Notes under the pieces: model-generated
Databases searched by the model: none
What the model saw: only the letters and a program-made list of their open reading frames with translations
What the model was told of the DNA's origin: nothing
Assembly (NCBI RefSeq): GCF_001905465.1
Contig: NZ_LISX01000007.1
Span: 320,891-384,890, forward strand
Direction: 5' to 3'
Source: Kitasatospora sp. CB01950
Lineage (GTDB): Bacteria; Actinomycetota; Actinomycetes; Streptomycetales; Streptomycetaceae
Length of the DNA stretch: 64,000 nt
Part shown: piece by piece, positions 18,092 to 26,873 of the stretch
Numbering within the stretch: position 1 is the stretch's first letter
How the letters are laid out: each line of letters begins with the position of its first letter
Translations under genes and position numbers: made by a program

Positions 18092-19018
18092 ATGACCAAG
18101 GCCATTGCTTTCGCGCACTACGGCGACCCGGACGTGCTGGGCCCGATCGACCTGGACCTGCCCGAGCCGGGGCCCCGGCAGGTGCGGGTCGCGGTCCGCG
18201 CGGTGGGCGTCAACCCGCTGGACCACAAGGTGCGCAGCGGCGCGCTGGACGGCTTCTTCCCCGTCGTCTTCCCGTCGGTGCCGGGCTACGAGGTGGCGGG
18301 CACGGTGGAGGCGGTCGGCGCCGAGGTGACCGGGTTCGCGGTCGGGGACGAGGTGTTCGGTGCGGTGATGGGCGGCGGGTACGCCGAACACGCCCTGGTG
18401 GACGCCGAGTTGCTGGCCCGCAAGCCGGCCTCGCTGAGCTGGGCGGAGGCGGCGGCGCTGCCGGTGGCCGCGGAGACCTCCGAGCGGATCCTCGGTGTGC
18501 TCGGCGTGCAGCCGGGCGAGACGCTGCTGGTGCACGGCGCGGCCGGCGGTGTCGGCACGCTGCTGCTGCAGTTCGCCCGGGCCCGCGGGATCACCGTGGT
18601 GGGCACCGCGAGCGAGGCCAACCACGCGTACCTGCGGGAGCTGGGCGCGATCCCGGTGGCGTACGGCGAGGGCCTGGCCGAGCGGGTGCGGGCGGCCGCC
18701 CCGGGCGGGGTGGACCGGGCGCTGGACGCGGCCGGGAAGGCCGACGAGGTGCCGGTGTCGATCGAACTGACCGGCAGCGCGGACCGGGTGCTGACCATCA
18801 CCTCGCCGATGGCGGCCGAGCAGCACGGCGTCCGCTTCACCGGCGGCGCCGAGGCCGAGCCGTACCACCCGCGGGCGTTCGCGGCCGCGCTGGCGCTGCA
18901 CGAGGCGGGCGCCCTGGTGCTGCCGATCCACCGGGTGCTGCCGCTCGCGGACGCCGCCGAGGCGCACCGGCTCAGCGAGCACGGCCACCTGCGCGGCAAG
19001 ATCGTCCTGACGGTGTGA
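18092..19018 (+). CDS. NADPH:quinone reductase-like zinc-independent oxidoreductase (MDR superfamily)
   Basis: Predicted NADP-dependent oxidoreductase of the quinone reductase group, 308 aa. The N-terminal GroES-like domain (IDLDLPEPGPRQVRVAVRAV, VPGYEVAGTVEAVG) is followed by a Rossmann domain with LVHGAAGGVGTLLLQFARA. The catalytic-zinc cysteine pattern of alcohol dehydrogenases is missing, as in zeta-crystallin-type enzymes. ATG 18092 has AAGGA about 8 bases upstream. It may reduce quinones or enones during oxidative or electrophile stress. Its divergent LuxR-type neighbour is a candidate regulator. A perfect hairpin ends the gene. Confidence 0.88.
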   Translation: MTKAIAFAHYGDPDVLGPIDLDLPEPGPRQVRVAVRAVGVNPLDHKVRSGALDGFFPVVFPSVPGYEVAGTVEAVGAEVTGFAVGDEVFGAVMGGGYAEHALVDAELLARKPASLSWAEAAALPVAAETSERILGVLGVQPGETLLVHGAAGGVGTLLLQFARARGITVVGTASEANHAYLRELGAIPVAYGEGLAERVRAAAPGGVDRALDAAGKADEVPVSIELTGSADRVLTITSPMAAEQHGVRFTGGAEAEPYHPRAFAAALALHEAGALVLPIHRVLPLADAAEAHRLSEHGHLRGKIVLTV

Positions 19019-19020
19019 CA

Positions 19021-19054
19021 CGAAGGGCCGCCCGTACCGACGGGCGGCCCTTCG
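19021..19054. terminator. Bidirectional terminator between the oxidoreductase gene and pyk
   Basis: CGAAGGGCCGCCCG (19021-19034) and CGGGCGGCCCTTCG (19041-19054) form a perfect 14-bp stem; an extra T-A pair leaves a 4-base loop. It sits exactly between the convergent stops at 19018 and 19059. Confidence 0.88.
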
Positions 19055-19058
19055 GGGG

Positions 19059-20486
19059 TCAGTTGTCCAGCTCGCCGACGTGGTGCACCCGCACCAGGTT
19101 GGTGGAGCCGGCCAGTCCGGGCGGGGAGCCGGCGGTGATCACCACGATGTCGCCGCGCTTGCAGCGGCCGAGGCTCAGCAGCTGGGCGTCGACCTGGGCG
19201 ACCATCTCGTCGGTGGTGGTGACGAACGGGCCGAGGAACGTCTCCACGCCCCAGGTCAGCGCCAACCGGCTGCGCACGGCGGGCTCGTAGGTGAACGCCA
19301 GGACCGGGATCGGCGAGCGGTAGCGGGTCAGTCGGCGGGCGGTGTCGCCGCTCTGGGTGAACGCGATCAGGTACTTGGCGTCCAGGAAGTCGCCGATCTC
19401 GGCGGCGGCCCGGGCCACCGCGCCGCCCTGGGTGCGGGGCTTGCTCTTCTCGGTGAGCGGCGGCAGCCCGCCCGTCAGGATCTCGGTCTCGGCGGCCTCG
19501 ACGATCCGGGCCATCGTCCGGACCGTCTCCACCGGGTACTTGCCGACCGAGGTCTCGCCGGACAGCATCACCGCGTCGGTGCCGTCGAACACCGCGTTGG
19601 CCACGTCGGACGCCTCGGCGCGGGTCGGCCGGGAGGCGTTGATCATCGAGTCCAGCATCTGGGTGGCGACGATCACCGGTTTGGCGTTCCGCCTGGCCAG
19701 CTTGATCGCCCGCTTCTGGACGATCGGCACCTGCTCCAGCGGGAGTTCGACGCCCAGGTCGCCGCGGGCGACCATCAGTCCGTCGAAGGCGTCCACGATG
19801 GAGTCCAGGTTCTCCACCGCCTGCGGCTTCTCGATCTTGGCGATGACCGGAATCCGACGGCCTTCCTCGGCCATGATCCGGTGCACCTCCTCGACGTCCT
19901 TCCCGCTGCGCACGAACGACAGCGCGATCAGGTCGGCGCCGGTCCGCAGCGCCCAGCGCAGGTCTTCGACGTCCTTGTCGGAGAGCGCGGGCACGGAGAC
20001 GGCGACTCCGGGCAGGTTGAGGCCCTTGTGGTCGGAGACCAGGCCGCCTTCGATGACGATGCAGTGCACCCGGGGTCCCTCGACATGGGTGACCTCCAGG
20101 CAGACCCGGCCGTCGTCGACCAGAATCCGCTCCCCGCGCGACACGTCCGCGGCCAGCCCCCGGTAGGTGGTGCCGCAGATCTCCCGGTCGCCCGGGACGT
20201 CGTCGGTGGTGATGGTGAACTCGTCGCCGCGTTCCAGCAGCACGGGGCCGTCGGCGAAGGTGCTCAGCCGGATCTTCGGGCCCTGCAGGTCGGCAAGCAC
20301 CCCGACGCTGCGGCCTGTCTCGTCCGAGGCCTTGCGGACCCGGTGGTAACGCTCCTCGTGCTCCGCGTGGGAGCCGTGGCTGAGGTTCATTCGGGCGATG
20401 TCCATACCGGCGTCGACCAGGGCCTTGATCTGGTCGTACGAGTCCGCGGCAGGCCCGAGAGTACAAACGATTTTTGCTCGGCGCAT
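19059..20486 (-). CDS. pyk: Pyruvate kinase
   Basis: Glycolytic enzyme converting phosphoenolpyruvate and ADP to pyruvate and ATP; 475 aa, full length. The N-terminus MRRAKIVCTLGPA is the typical start. The active-site region reads IPVIAKIEKPQAVENLDSIVDAFDGLMVARGDLGVELP, with the catalytic Lys in IAKIE; then ATQMLDSMINASRPTRAEASDVANAVFDGTDAVMLSGETSVGKYP. The C-terminal allosteric domain is present. I use ATG 20486; an upstream ATG three codons earlier (MLG) is less likely. The start codon adjoins an inverted repeat (20488-20504). Streptomyces often has two pyruvate kinases, so this may be one of a pair. Confidence 0.96.
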   Translation of the reverse strand: MRRAKIVCTLGPAADSYDQIKALVDAGMDIARMNLSHGSHAEHEERYHRVRKASDETGRSVGVLADLQGPKIRLSTFADGPVLLERGDEFTITTDDVPGDREICGTTYRGLAADVSRGERILVDDGRVCLEVTHVEGPRVHCIVIEGGLVSDHKGLNLPGVAVSVPALSDKDVEDLRWALRTGADLIALSFVRSGKDVEEVHRIMAEEGRRIPVIAKIEKPQAVENLDSIVDAFDGLMVARGDLGVELPLEQVPIVQKRAIKLARRNAKPVIVATQMLDSMINASRPTRAEASDVANAVFDGTDAVMLSGETSVGKYPVETVRTMARIVEAAETEILTGGLPPLTEKSKPRTQGGAVARAAAEIGDFLDAKYLIAFTQSGDTARRLTRYRSPIPVLAFTYEPAVRSRLALTWGVETFLGPFVTTTDEMVAQVDAQLLSLGRCKRGDIVVITAGSPPGLAGSTNLVRVHHVGELDN

Positions 20487-20833
20487 ACCTAGCAAGCCTA
20501 GGTATTACCGGGCCGTAACAGCACGCTTCCGGCCAGTCGTCCCATGGCAGTTGGCGAAAGATTTGATGAACGGACCGACACAGTCGGGACGGTGGGGTAC
20601 GGGGTGAGCGCGACCGCCCCCGATTGACGCACGGCTGTGCGGTCCGCCGGGCCACTGTCACGGGAGAGTTGCCCAGATCTCACCTGTTGGACAGCTCTCG
20701 GGGCTGGTACGGAGGCCGAGAAGAGGGCAGACTGCCACACGCGTTTTCTACGCGCGTCGCGGCGGGTGGCGGGGTGTCAGCCGCCCCTCCGCCGTGCCCG
20801 CCTGACGGCCCGTACGCCCGACTTGGAGTCTTG
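20487..20833. other. Divergent intergenic region between pyk and the 5'-nucleotidase gene
   Basis: 347 bases that must hold promoters for both genes. Next to the pyk start is an inverted repeat, ACCTAG (20488-20493) and CTAGGT (20499-20504). No spacing-correct -35/-10 pair stands out for either gene. TTGACG at 20622-20627 lacks a -10 partner. A single GTTCATC on the minus strand recalls a PhoP half-site, but there is no repeat of it. Confidence 0.4.
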
Positions 20834-22669
20834 ATGTCCCTGAACCGCCGTGACTTCGTCACCCGCTCCGCCGCCACCGCGGCCGGCGCCGCCCTGGCCG
20901 GCGGCCTGACCGCCGCCACGGCCACCCCCGCCGCCGCGGCGGACCAGAACCAGGACGAGTCCCGCGGTCGGGGCCCCGTCCCGTTCAAGGCGAGCTTCAC
21001 CGTGATGGGCACCACCGACCTGCACGGCCACGTCTTCAACTGGGAGTACTTCACCGACTCCGAGTACGACGACAAGGCCCACAACGACGTCGGCCTGGCG
21101 AAGATCTCCACCCTGGTCGAGCAGGTCCGCAAGGAGAAGGGCCGCGGCCACACCCTGCTCATCGACGCCGGCGACACCATCCAGGGCACCCAGCTGTCCT
21201 ACTACTACGCCCGGGTCGAGCCGATCACCGGCAAGAAGGCCCCGCGCCACCCGATGGCCGCCGCGATGAACGCCATCGGCTACGACGCCGCCGCGCTCGG
21301 CAACCACGAGTTCAACTACGGCATCCCGCTGCTGCGCGCCTACCAGGACCAGCTGGACTTCCCGCTGCTCGGCGCCAACGCGCTGGACGCCAAGAACGAG
21401 AAGCCCGCCTTCCCGCCGTACGTCATCCGCGAGCTGCACCTCGGCCACGGCCGGCCCCTCCGGGTCGGCGTCCTCGGCCTCACCAACCCCGGCATCGCCA
21501 TCTGGGACAAGGCCAACGTCCAGGGCAAGCTGACCTTCCCGGGCATCCCCGAGGTCGCCGCCAAGTGGGTGCCGAAGCTGCGCGCCGCCGGCGCCGACGT
21601 CGTCGTCGTCTCCGCGCACACCGGCGCCGACGACCCGTCCTCCTGGGGCGACCAGCTGCCGTACGCCGAGAACGCGGGCGTCACCATGGCCGCCACCGTC
21701 CCCGGCATCGACGCGGTGCTGATCGGCCACGCCCACAAGGAGGTGGTCCAGCGCGACGTCGTCAACACCAAGACCGGCAAGACCGTCGTGCTGTCCGAGC
21801 CGCTGTGCTGGGGCGAGCGCCTGACCTGCTTCGACTTCGAGGTCGAGTTCGCCCGCGGCCAGTGGACCGTCACCGGCGTCACCTCGCGCCTGCTGAACTC
21901 CAACGCCGTCGCCGAGGACCCGAAGATCGTCAAGCTGGTCGACGCCCAGCACAAGAAGGTCGTCGCCTACGTCAACCAGGTCATCGGCACCTGCAAGGAG
22001 AGCCTCTCCATCGCCGAGTCCCGGTTCAAGGACACCCCGATCATCGACCTGATCGGCCGCATCCAGGCCGACGCCGTGCGCGACGCGCTGGCCGGCGGCC
22101 AGTACGCGAACCTGCCGGTGATCGCCCAGGCCGCGCCGTTCAACCGCACCGCCGTCATCCCGGCCGGCGAGGTCAAGCTGCGCGACGCGGCCGGCCTGTA
22201 CATCTACGAGAACACCCTGGAGGCCCGCCTCCTGACGGGTGCCCAGATCAAGGACTACCTGGAGTACTCCGCCAAGTACTACGCCCAGGTCGCCCCCGGC
22301 GCGCCCATCAACCTGGACACCCTCACCAACCAGGCCAACAACACCCCCGACTACAACTACGACTCCCTGTACGGCGTCAGCTACGACATCGACATCGCGC
22401 AGCCGGTCGGCAGCCGCATCGTCAACCTGTCCTACCAGGGCAAGCCGGTCGACCCGACCGCGCAGTTCGTCCTCGCCGTCAACAACTACCGCGCCAACGG
22501 CGGCGGCAACTTCCCGCACGTCGCCAAGTCCCAGCAGCTGTGGGCGAACTCCGACGAGATCCGCAACACCATGATCGCCTGGGTCAAGGCCAAGGGCGTC
22601 ATCGACCCGGCCGACTTCTACGGCCAGTCCGCCTGGCGCCTGGTCCGGGCCGGCGTCCCGGTCTTCTGA
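20834..22669 (+). CDS. Tat-exported bifunctional metallophosphatase/5'-nucleotidase
   Basis: Secreted nucleotidase/phosphodiesterase of the UshA/CpdB family, 611 aa. The N-terminus is a twin-arginine signal (NRRDFV at residues 4-9, then an Ala-rich hydrophobic stretch ending TPAAAA), so the folded enzyme is exported by Tat. The metallophosphatase domain shows TDLHGHVFNWEYF (D62, H64, H66), GDTIQGT, GNHEFNYG and GHAHKE, all metal ligands. The C-terminal 5'-nucleotidase domain contains NRTAVIPAGEVKLRDAAGLYIYENTL and AVNNYRANGGGNFP. ATG 20834 is preceded by TTGGAG. Its likely job is releasing phosphate and nucleosides from extracellular nucleotides. Confidence 0.93.
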   Translation: MSLNRRDFVTRSAATAAGAALAGGLTAATATPAAAADQNQDESRGRGPVPFKASFTVMGTTDLHGHVFNWEYFTDSEYDDKAHNDVGLAKISTLVEQVRKEKGRGHTLLIDAGDTIQGTQLSYYYARVEPITGKKAPRHPMAAAMNAIGYDAAALGNHEFNYGIPLLRAYQDQLDFPLLGANALDAKNEKPAFPPYVIRELHLGHGRPLRVGVLGLTNPGIAIWDKANVQGKLTFPGIPEVAAKWVPKLRAAGADVVVVSAHTGADDPSSWGDQLPYAENAGVTMAATVPGIDAVLIGHAHKEVVQRDVVNTKTGKTVVLSEPLCWGERLTCFDFEVEFARGQWTVTGVTSRLLNSNAVAEDPKIVKLVDAQHKKVVAYVNQVIGTCKESLSIAESRFKDTPIIDLIGRIQADAVRDALAGGQYANLPVIAQAAPFNRTAVIPAGEVKLRDAAGLYIYENTLEARLLTGAQIKDYLEYSAKYYAQVAPGAPINLDTLTNQANNTPDYNYDSLYGVSYDIDIAQPVGSRIVNLSYQGKPVDPTAQFVLAVNNYRANGGGNFPHVAKSQQLWANSDEIRNTMIAWVKAKGVIDPADFYGQSAWRLVRAGVPVF

Positions 22670-22783
22670 CCCCCGCCGCTCCAGGGGCCGTTCGGATCGC
22701 ATCCGGACGGCCGCTGGAACCGGACGGCTGTCCGGACCGTCCAACTCGCGACCGTGGAACGGATGTTGAGGGGGACGACAGAC

Positions 22784-23707
22784 ATGCGCGGACGAATCGC
22801 CATGGCAGCGGCGACGGTGACGGCGGCCCTGCTGCTGACCGGGTGCACGAGCACTCCGGGAGGATCGGGCGCGGAGCCCTGGCCGACGCTGATCACGGCC
22901 GGCCCCGAGGTGCGTCCCGCCACCGGCGACGCCGCCCGGCGCGCCGCCGAGGTGACGGCCGCCTGGCCCGGGTCGGCCGCCCAACAGACCTGGACGCACG
23001 GCTACTACCCCACCGAGGACACCACCGAGTGGCTGCCCCAGGGGGTGTTCCACAGCGGCCCCGACAAGGCAGCCTACGAGGCCGGCCACTTCGACCTGAA
23101 GACCACGCTGCCGGTGTCCGTCTCCGGCATCGCCGAGGTGCAGTTCGCGGACGGCTCCCGGCTGACCCTCCCGCAACGTTCCGCGCAGGACGTCCTCAGC
23201 TGGCTGAGCGGCCGCAAAGACCCCTGCCGCGGCCAGTGCGGCGACAGCCGGCTGTCCATCACCGCCGCCCAGCCCGGCACCACCACCGTCACCACCAGCA
23301 GGGGCCGAGCCACCATCCCCGTCTGGGAGTTCACCATCGAGGGCTACGACCAGCCGTTCCGCTACCCCGCCGTGCTCACCCAGGCCGAACACCCGCCCAT
23401 CCCCGGCCCCGGCCCGCTCGCCGGCAGCGGCGGCAGCACCCTGGTCTCCGTCTCCGCCGACGGCCTGGTCCTCACCGCCACCGTCCCGCAGGGCAGTTGC
23501 GACTCCGCCCAGCCCGGCGAGGTCCACGAGACCGACCAGGCCGTCGTCCTGATCGGCCGCATCGCCCCGCGCCACCCCGGGGGCGGTGCCTGCCCCGCCT
23601 CGCTGGGCCACATCCCGGTCGAGTTCCGCCTCTCCCGGCCCCTCGGCACCCGCGCCGTCCTCGGCCTCGACGACGGGCTCCCGCAGTCCCCGCGCGACAG
23701 GGGCTGA
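22784..23707 (+). CDS. Hypothetical lipoprotein
   Basis: 307 aa, no family recognised. The signal peptide ends in the lipobox LLTGC, placing lipidated Cys21 at the start of the mature protein, so it should sit on the outer face of the membrane. The mature protein is Pro/Gly-rich with a cysteine pair (CRGQC) in DPCRGQCGDSR and two further cysteines (GSCDSAQ, GACPASL) that could form disulfides. I prefer ATG 22784, with AGGGGG about 10 bases upstream; in-frame GTG 22754 and ATG 22763 would push the hydrophobic core too far in. Function unknown. Confidence 0.75.
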   Translation: MRGRIAMAAATVTAALLLTGCTSTPGGSGAEPWPTLITAGPEVRPATGDAARRAAEVTAAWPGSAAQQTWTHGYYPTEDTTEWLPQGVFHSGPDKAAYEAGHFDLKTTLPVSVSGIAEVQFADGSRLTLPQRSAQDVLSWLSGRKDPCRGQCGDSRLSITAAQPGTTTVTTSRGRATIPVWEFTIEGYDQPFRYPAVLTQAEHPPIPGPGPLAGSGGSTLVSVSADGLVLTATVPQGSCDSAQPGEVHETDQAVVLIGRIAPRHPGGGACPASLGHIPVEFRLSRPLGTRAVLGLDDGLPQSPRDRG

Positions 23708-23747
23708 TCCCCGGAACGAGACCGGAGCAGCCCGATAGCCTGGCCGG

Positions 23748-24329
23748 ATGCTGACCACCGAACGCCTCGTGCTGCGCCCCTGGGAACCCGCCGACCGCGA
23801 CCGCGCCTTCGACCTGTACTCCCAGTGGGAGGTGGCCCGTTGGCTCGGTCGCGAGCCCCGCGCCCTCGCCGAACCGGCCGAGGCGGACGAGATCATCGCC
23901 CGCTTCCACTCCCGCTGCACCGCGGACGGCCGGTACGGCGTATGGGCGGTCGAGGTCCGCGAGACCGGCGTGATCGCCGGGACGCTGCTGCTGATCCCGA
24001 TACCGGACGGCAACGGCGAGATCGAGATCGGCTGGCACTTCCACCCGGACAGCTGGGGCCACGGCTACGCGACGGAGGCCGCGGCCGCGATCCGCGACCG
24101 CGCATTCGCCGACGGACTCACCGAGCTCTACGCCGTCGTCCGCCCGGACAACACTCGCTCGACGGCGGTCTGCCACCGCCTGGGCATGACGCCGCTCGGC
24201 CGCACCGACCGCTGGTACGGCACCGAGCTGGAGGCGTTCCACCTCACCCGCCAGGGCCGGGGGAGAACTGCGCGAAGCGGAAGGCACCCGACCGCAAGGT
24301 CGCGACGCAGGACGACGACCTGCACGTGA
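23748..24329 (+). CDS. GNAT acetyltransferase whose C-terminus is encoded by a repeat element
   Basis: 193 aa, RimJ/RimL-type N-acetyltransferase. The fold is intact: TTERLVLRPWEPADRDRAFDLYSQ, IPDGNGEIEIGWHFHPDSWG, the acetyl-CoA loop HGYATEAAAAIRDRAF, then NTRSTAVCHRLGMTPLGRT. After AFHLTRQG (residue ~170) the sequence changes to an Arg/Thr-rich tail (TARSGRHPTARSRRRTTTCT) that is the translation of a dispersed repeat (24261 onward), not of an acetyltransferase. The original 3' end has therefore been replaced or extended. The catalytic core is unaffected, so it is probably functional. Substrate unknown. Confidence 0.82.
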   Translation: MLTTERLVLRPWEPADRDRAFDLYSQWEVARWLGREPRALAEPAEADEIIARFHSRCTADGRYGVWAVEVRETGVIAGTLLLIPIPDGNGEIEIGWHFHPDSWGHGYATEAAAAIRDRAFADGLTELYAVVRPDNTRSTAVCHRLGMTPLGRTDRWYGTELEAFHLTRQGRGRTARSGRHPTARSRRRTTTCT

Positions 24330-24350
24330 TCGCGGCCTTGCGGTCGGGCC
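24257..24350 (+). repeat. Dispersed repeat with long hairpin at the end of the acetyltransferase gene
   Basis: The segment begins GGGAGAACTGCGCGAAG (24261-24277), identical over 17 bases to 63982-63998 at the window's right edge. It continues into a hairpin: 24287-24305 (CCCGACCGCAAGGTCGCGA) pairs with 24330-24348, 18 of 19 Watson-Crick plus one G-U, and a smaller stem GCAGG/CCTGC (24307-24311/24319-24323) lies inside. It overlaps the 3' end of the acetyltransferase gene and ends 12 bases before the convergent aldehyde dehydrogenase stop, so it probably acts as a bidirectional terminator. Confidence 0.7.
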
Positions 24351-24360
24351 TGCGTCCGTC

Positions 24361-25818
24361 CTAGAACGGGAAGCGCGAACGCCCGTGCTGGATCGAGATC
24401 CACTTCACCGTGGTGAACGCGTCCACACTCGTGTCCCCGTTGAGCCGCCCGAGCCCCGAGCTCTTCTGCCCGCCGAACGGCACGATCGGCTCGTCCGCGA
24501 TCGTCCCGTCGTTGACGTGGATCATGCCGGTGTCGATCCGCTGCGCGAACCGCACACCCCGCTCGATGTCGGCGGTGTGCACCGCGCCGGACAGGCCGAA
24601 GGGCGTGTCGTTGGCGATCCGGGCGGCCTCGTCCTCGCCGTCGAACGGGATCAGCAGCGCGACCGGCCCGAAGATCTCCCGCTGCAGGATCGGGGCGTCG
24701 GCCGGAATGTCCGTGAGGACCGTCGGCTTCACCAGGGTGCCGACGGTCGCGCCGTGCAGCAGCGCCCGGGCGCCGCCCGCTATCGCGGCGTCGACCTCCG
24801 TCGTGACGGACTCCGCCTGCGCGGTGTTGATGAGCGGTCCGAGCTGGGTGGCGGGGTCGCCGGGGTCGCCGGCCCGCAGCGAGGCGACCTTCGCGGTGAA
24901 CTTCTCGCTGAACTCGGCGAACAGCGACCGGTCCACCAGGATGCGGTTGGCGGCCATGCAGATCTGCCCCTGGTGGACGAAGCGGCTGGCCACCGCGGCG
25001 TCCACCGCGTAGTCGACGTCCGCGTCGTCGAGCACCACCAGCGCGCTGTTGCCGCCGAGTTCGAGCACCGTCCGCTTCAGGCGGCTCGCCGCGACGGTGG
25101 CGACGTGCCGCCCGACGCTGTCCGAGCCGGTGAAGGCGATCACCTTGGGCACCGGGTGCTCGATGAACGCGTCGCCGATCTCGGCGATGTCGGTGAGGAC
25201 GACGTTGAGCACGCCGGCGGGCAGCCCGGCCTCCTCGAAGATCTTGGCGATCAGGGTGCCGCCGGCCACCGGCGCGTCCTGGTGCGGCTTGAGGACGACC
25301 GCGTTGCCGAGCGCGAGCGCGGGCGCGACGGCCTTCAGGGAGAGGAAGACGGGGGCGTTGAACGGACTGATCACGCCGACCACGCCGACCGGCAGCCGGT
25401 AGAGGCGGTTCTCCTTGCCGGGCACCGGCGAGGGCAGGATCCGGCCCTCGGCGCGCAGCGCCACCGACATGGCCTCCCGCAGCATGTCCTTGACCAGGGA
25501 GAGTTCGAAGGCGGACTTCATCAGGGTGCCGCCGAGTTCGACGGTCATCACCTCGAGGATCTCCGCCTCGCGGGCCTCCACCACCTGCAGGGCCCGTTCG
25601 AACACCAGCCGGCGTTCGTAGGCGCTGGTGGCGGCCCACGCGGGCTGGGCCCGCTCGGCGGCGCGGTAGGCCTGGTCGATCTCCTCGGCGGTGGCGACCG
25701 TGAAGGAGGCCAGCTTCTCCCCGGTGAAGGGATCGAGGTCCACGATGTCCCAGGAGCCTGTTCCCGGCCGCCACTGGCCGTCGATGTACTGCTGGGCGAG
25801 TTCCGCGATCAAGGACAT
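24361..25818 (-). CDS. NAD(P)-dependent aldehyde dehydrogenase
   Basis: Oxidises an aldehyde to its acid; 485 aa, the usual length. Catalytic residues are visible: Cys287 in HQGQICMAA, Glu253 in VLELGGNSAL, Asn154 in SPFNAP, and the cofactor Lys177 in VVLKPHQDAP; FTGSDSVGRHVA is the nucleotide-binding turn. The pattern resembles benzaldehyde/vanillin dehydrogenase-type enzymes, but substrate is not certain. ATG 25818 follows AAGGGA; an upstream ATG at 25845 would add nine residues. It lies 57 bases downstream of the XRE regulator gene on the same strand, possibly one transcript. Confidence 0.92.
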   Translation of the reverse strand: MSLIAELAQQYIDGQWRPGTGSWDIVDLDPFTGEKLASFTVATAEEIDQAYRAAERAQPAWAATSAYERRLVFERALQVVEAREAEILEVMTVELGGTLMKSAFELSLVKDMLREAMSVALRAEGRILPSPVPGKENRLYRLPVGVVGVISPFNAPVFLSLKAVAPALALGNAVVLKPHQDAPVAGGTLIAKIFEEAGLPAGVLNVVLTDIAEIGDAFIEHPVPKVIAFTGSDSVGRHVATVAASRLKRTVLELGGNSALVVLDDADVDYAVDAAVASRFVHQGQICMAANRILVDRSLFAEFSEKFTAKVASLRAGDPGDPATQLGPLINTAQAESVTTEVDAAIAGGARALLHGATVGTLVKPTVLTDIPADAPILQREIFGPVALLIPFDGEDEAARIANDTPFGLSGAVHTADIERGVRFAQRIDTGMIHVNDGTIADEPIVPFGGQKSSGLGRLNGDTSVDAFTTVKWISIQHGRSRFPF

Positions 25819-25875
25819 CAGATCCCTTTCGGCGCTAACGATCACCTACTGACGGATCATCATCCTAATTGGGGG

Positions 25876-26745
25876 TCAGCTCTCTTGGAGGATCTCTACG
25901 AGAAGCGACCTGGTCTCTTCCTCGGACAGCGCCGCCGCCGACACCCGGTCCAGCGCGGCCGTGTACTCGGAGACCTCGCTCGGCTTGTCCAGGTACAGCG
26001 CGGTGGTGAACTGCTCGACGTACACCACGTCCACGAGGTCCGGCTCCGGGAAGCACAGCACGGTGAACGCCCCGCTGTCCGCGGCCAGCGCGCCCATGCC
26101 CAGCGGCAGCACGCGCAGGCCGATGGTCTCCCGCAGCGACAGCTCGGCCAGCCGCTCCAGCTGACCGCACATCACCTCGGGCCCGCCGCACGGCCGGCGC
26201 AGCGCCGTCTCGTCGACGATCAGCTCCAGCCGGGCGGTGGTGTCGGCCGCGAGGTAGCGCTCCTGGCGGCGCAGCCGGACGGCCGCCCGGCGGACGATCT
26301 CCTCGTCCGGCACGCCGGGACTGCCCGCCCGCATCACGGCGTGCACGTACTCCGGGGTCTGCAGCAGCCCGGGCACGAACTGCACCTCGTAGCTGCGCAC
26401 CAGGTTCGCCGCGTCCTCCAGGTTGAGGTACGTCTGGAACCAGCCCGGGATGACGTCCCCGTAGCCGTGCCACCAGGCCGGGGCGTTGGTCTCGCCGACC
26501 AGGCCGAGCAGCGCCGCCCGGGAGTGCTCGTCCTCGACGCCGTACAGCGTCAGCAGGTCCGCCACGTCGCGCTGTTTGAAGCCGACGCGGCCGAGTTCCA
26601 TCCGGCTGATCTTCGACTCGGAGGCGCGGATCGAGTAGCCCGCGTCCTCCCGGGTCACGCCGCGGGCCTCGCGCAGGCGCCGCAACTGGGCGCCCAGCTG
26701 GATGCGACGCGCGGTCGCGCCGCTGCCCGTCTGCAGGCCCGTCAT
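25876..26745 (-). CDS. XRE-type helix-turn-helix regulator with DUF5753 domain
   Basis: DNA-binding protein of the large Streptomyces helix-turn-helix/DUF5753 family, 289 aa. The Xre HTH (residues about 18-70) reads LGAQLRRLREARGVTREDAGYSIRASESKISRMELG. The rest is the DUF5753 domain, with its conserved features QTYLNLEDAANLVRSYEVQF, VPGLLQTPEY, RQERYL and the VLCFPEPDLVDVVYVE block. ATG 26745 follows GGAGG. Many members sit beside small DUF397 proteins; none is present here. Family members have been implicated in development and antibiotic control, but a target cannot be inferred beyond the downstream aldehyde dehydrogenase. Confidence 0.9.
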   Translation of the reverse strand: MTGLQTGSGATARRIQLGAQLRRLREARGVTREDAGYSIRASESKISRMELGRVGFKQRDVADLLTLYGVEDEHSRAALLGLVGETNAPAWWHGYGDVIPGWFQTYLNLEDAANLVRSYEVQFVPGLLQTPEYVHAVMRAGSPGVPDEEIVRRAAVRLRRQERYLAADTTARLELIVDETALRRPCGGPEVMCGQLERLAELSLRETIGLRVLPLGMGALAADSGAFTVLCFPEPDLVDVVYVEQFTTALYLDKPSEVSEYTAALDRVSAAALSEEETRSLLVEILQES

Positions 26746-26873
26746 GCAAACCTCCGCGCCGAACCGACAGTTGGACCCTGTGGGATGCAGTCTGCCACTG
26801 CGCGACGACACTCCGCGAGGGGCTTCCGGCATTTGGCCACGGACGTTGCACAGTTGTGCTGCTCCGCCGCCGC

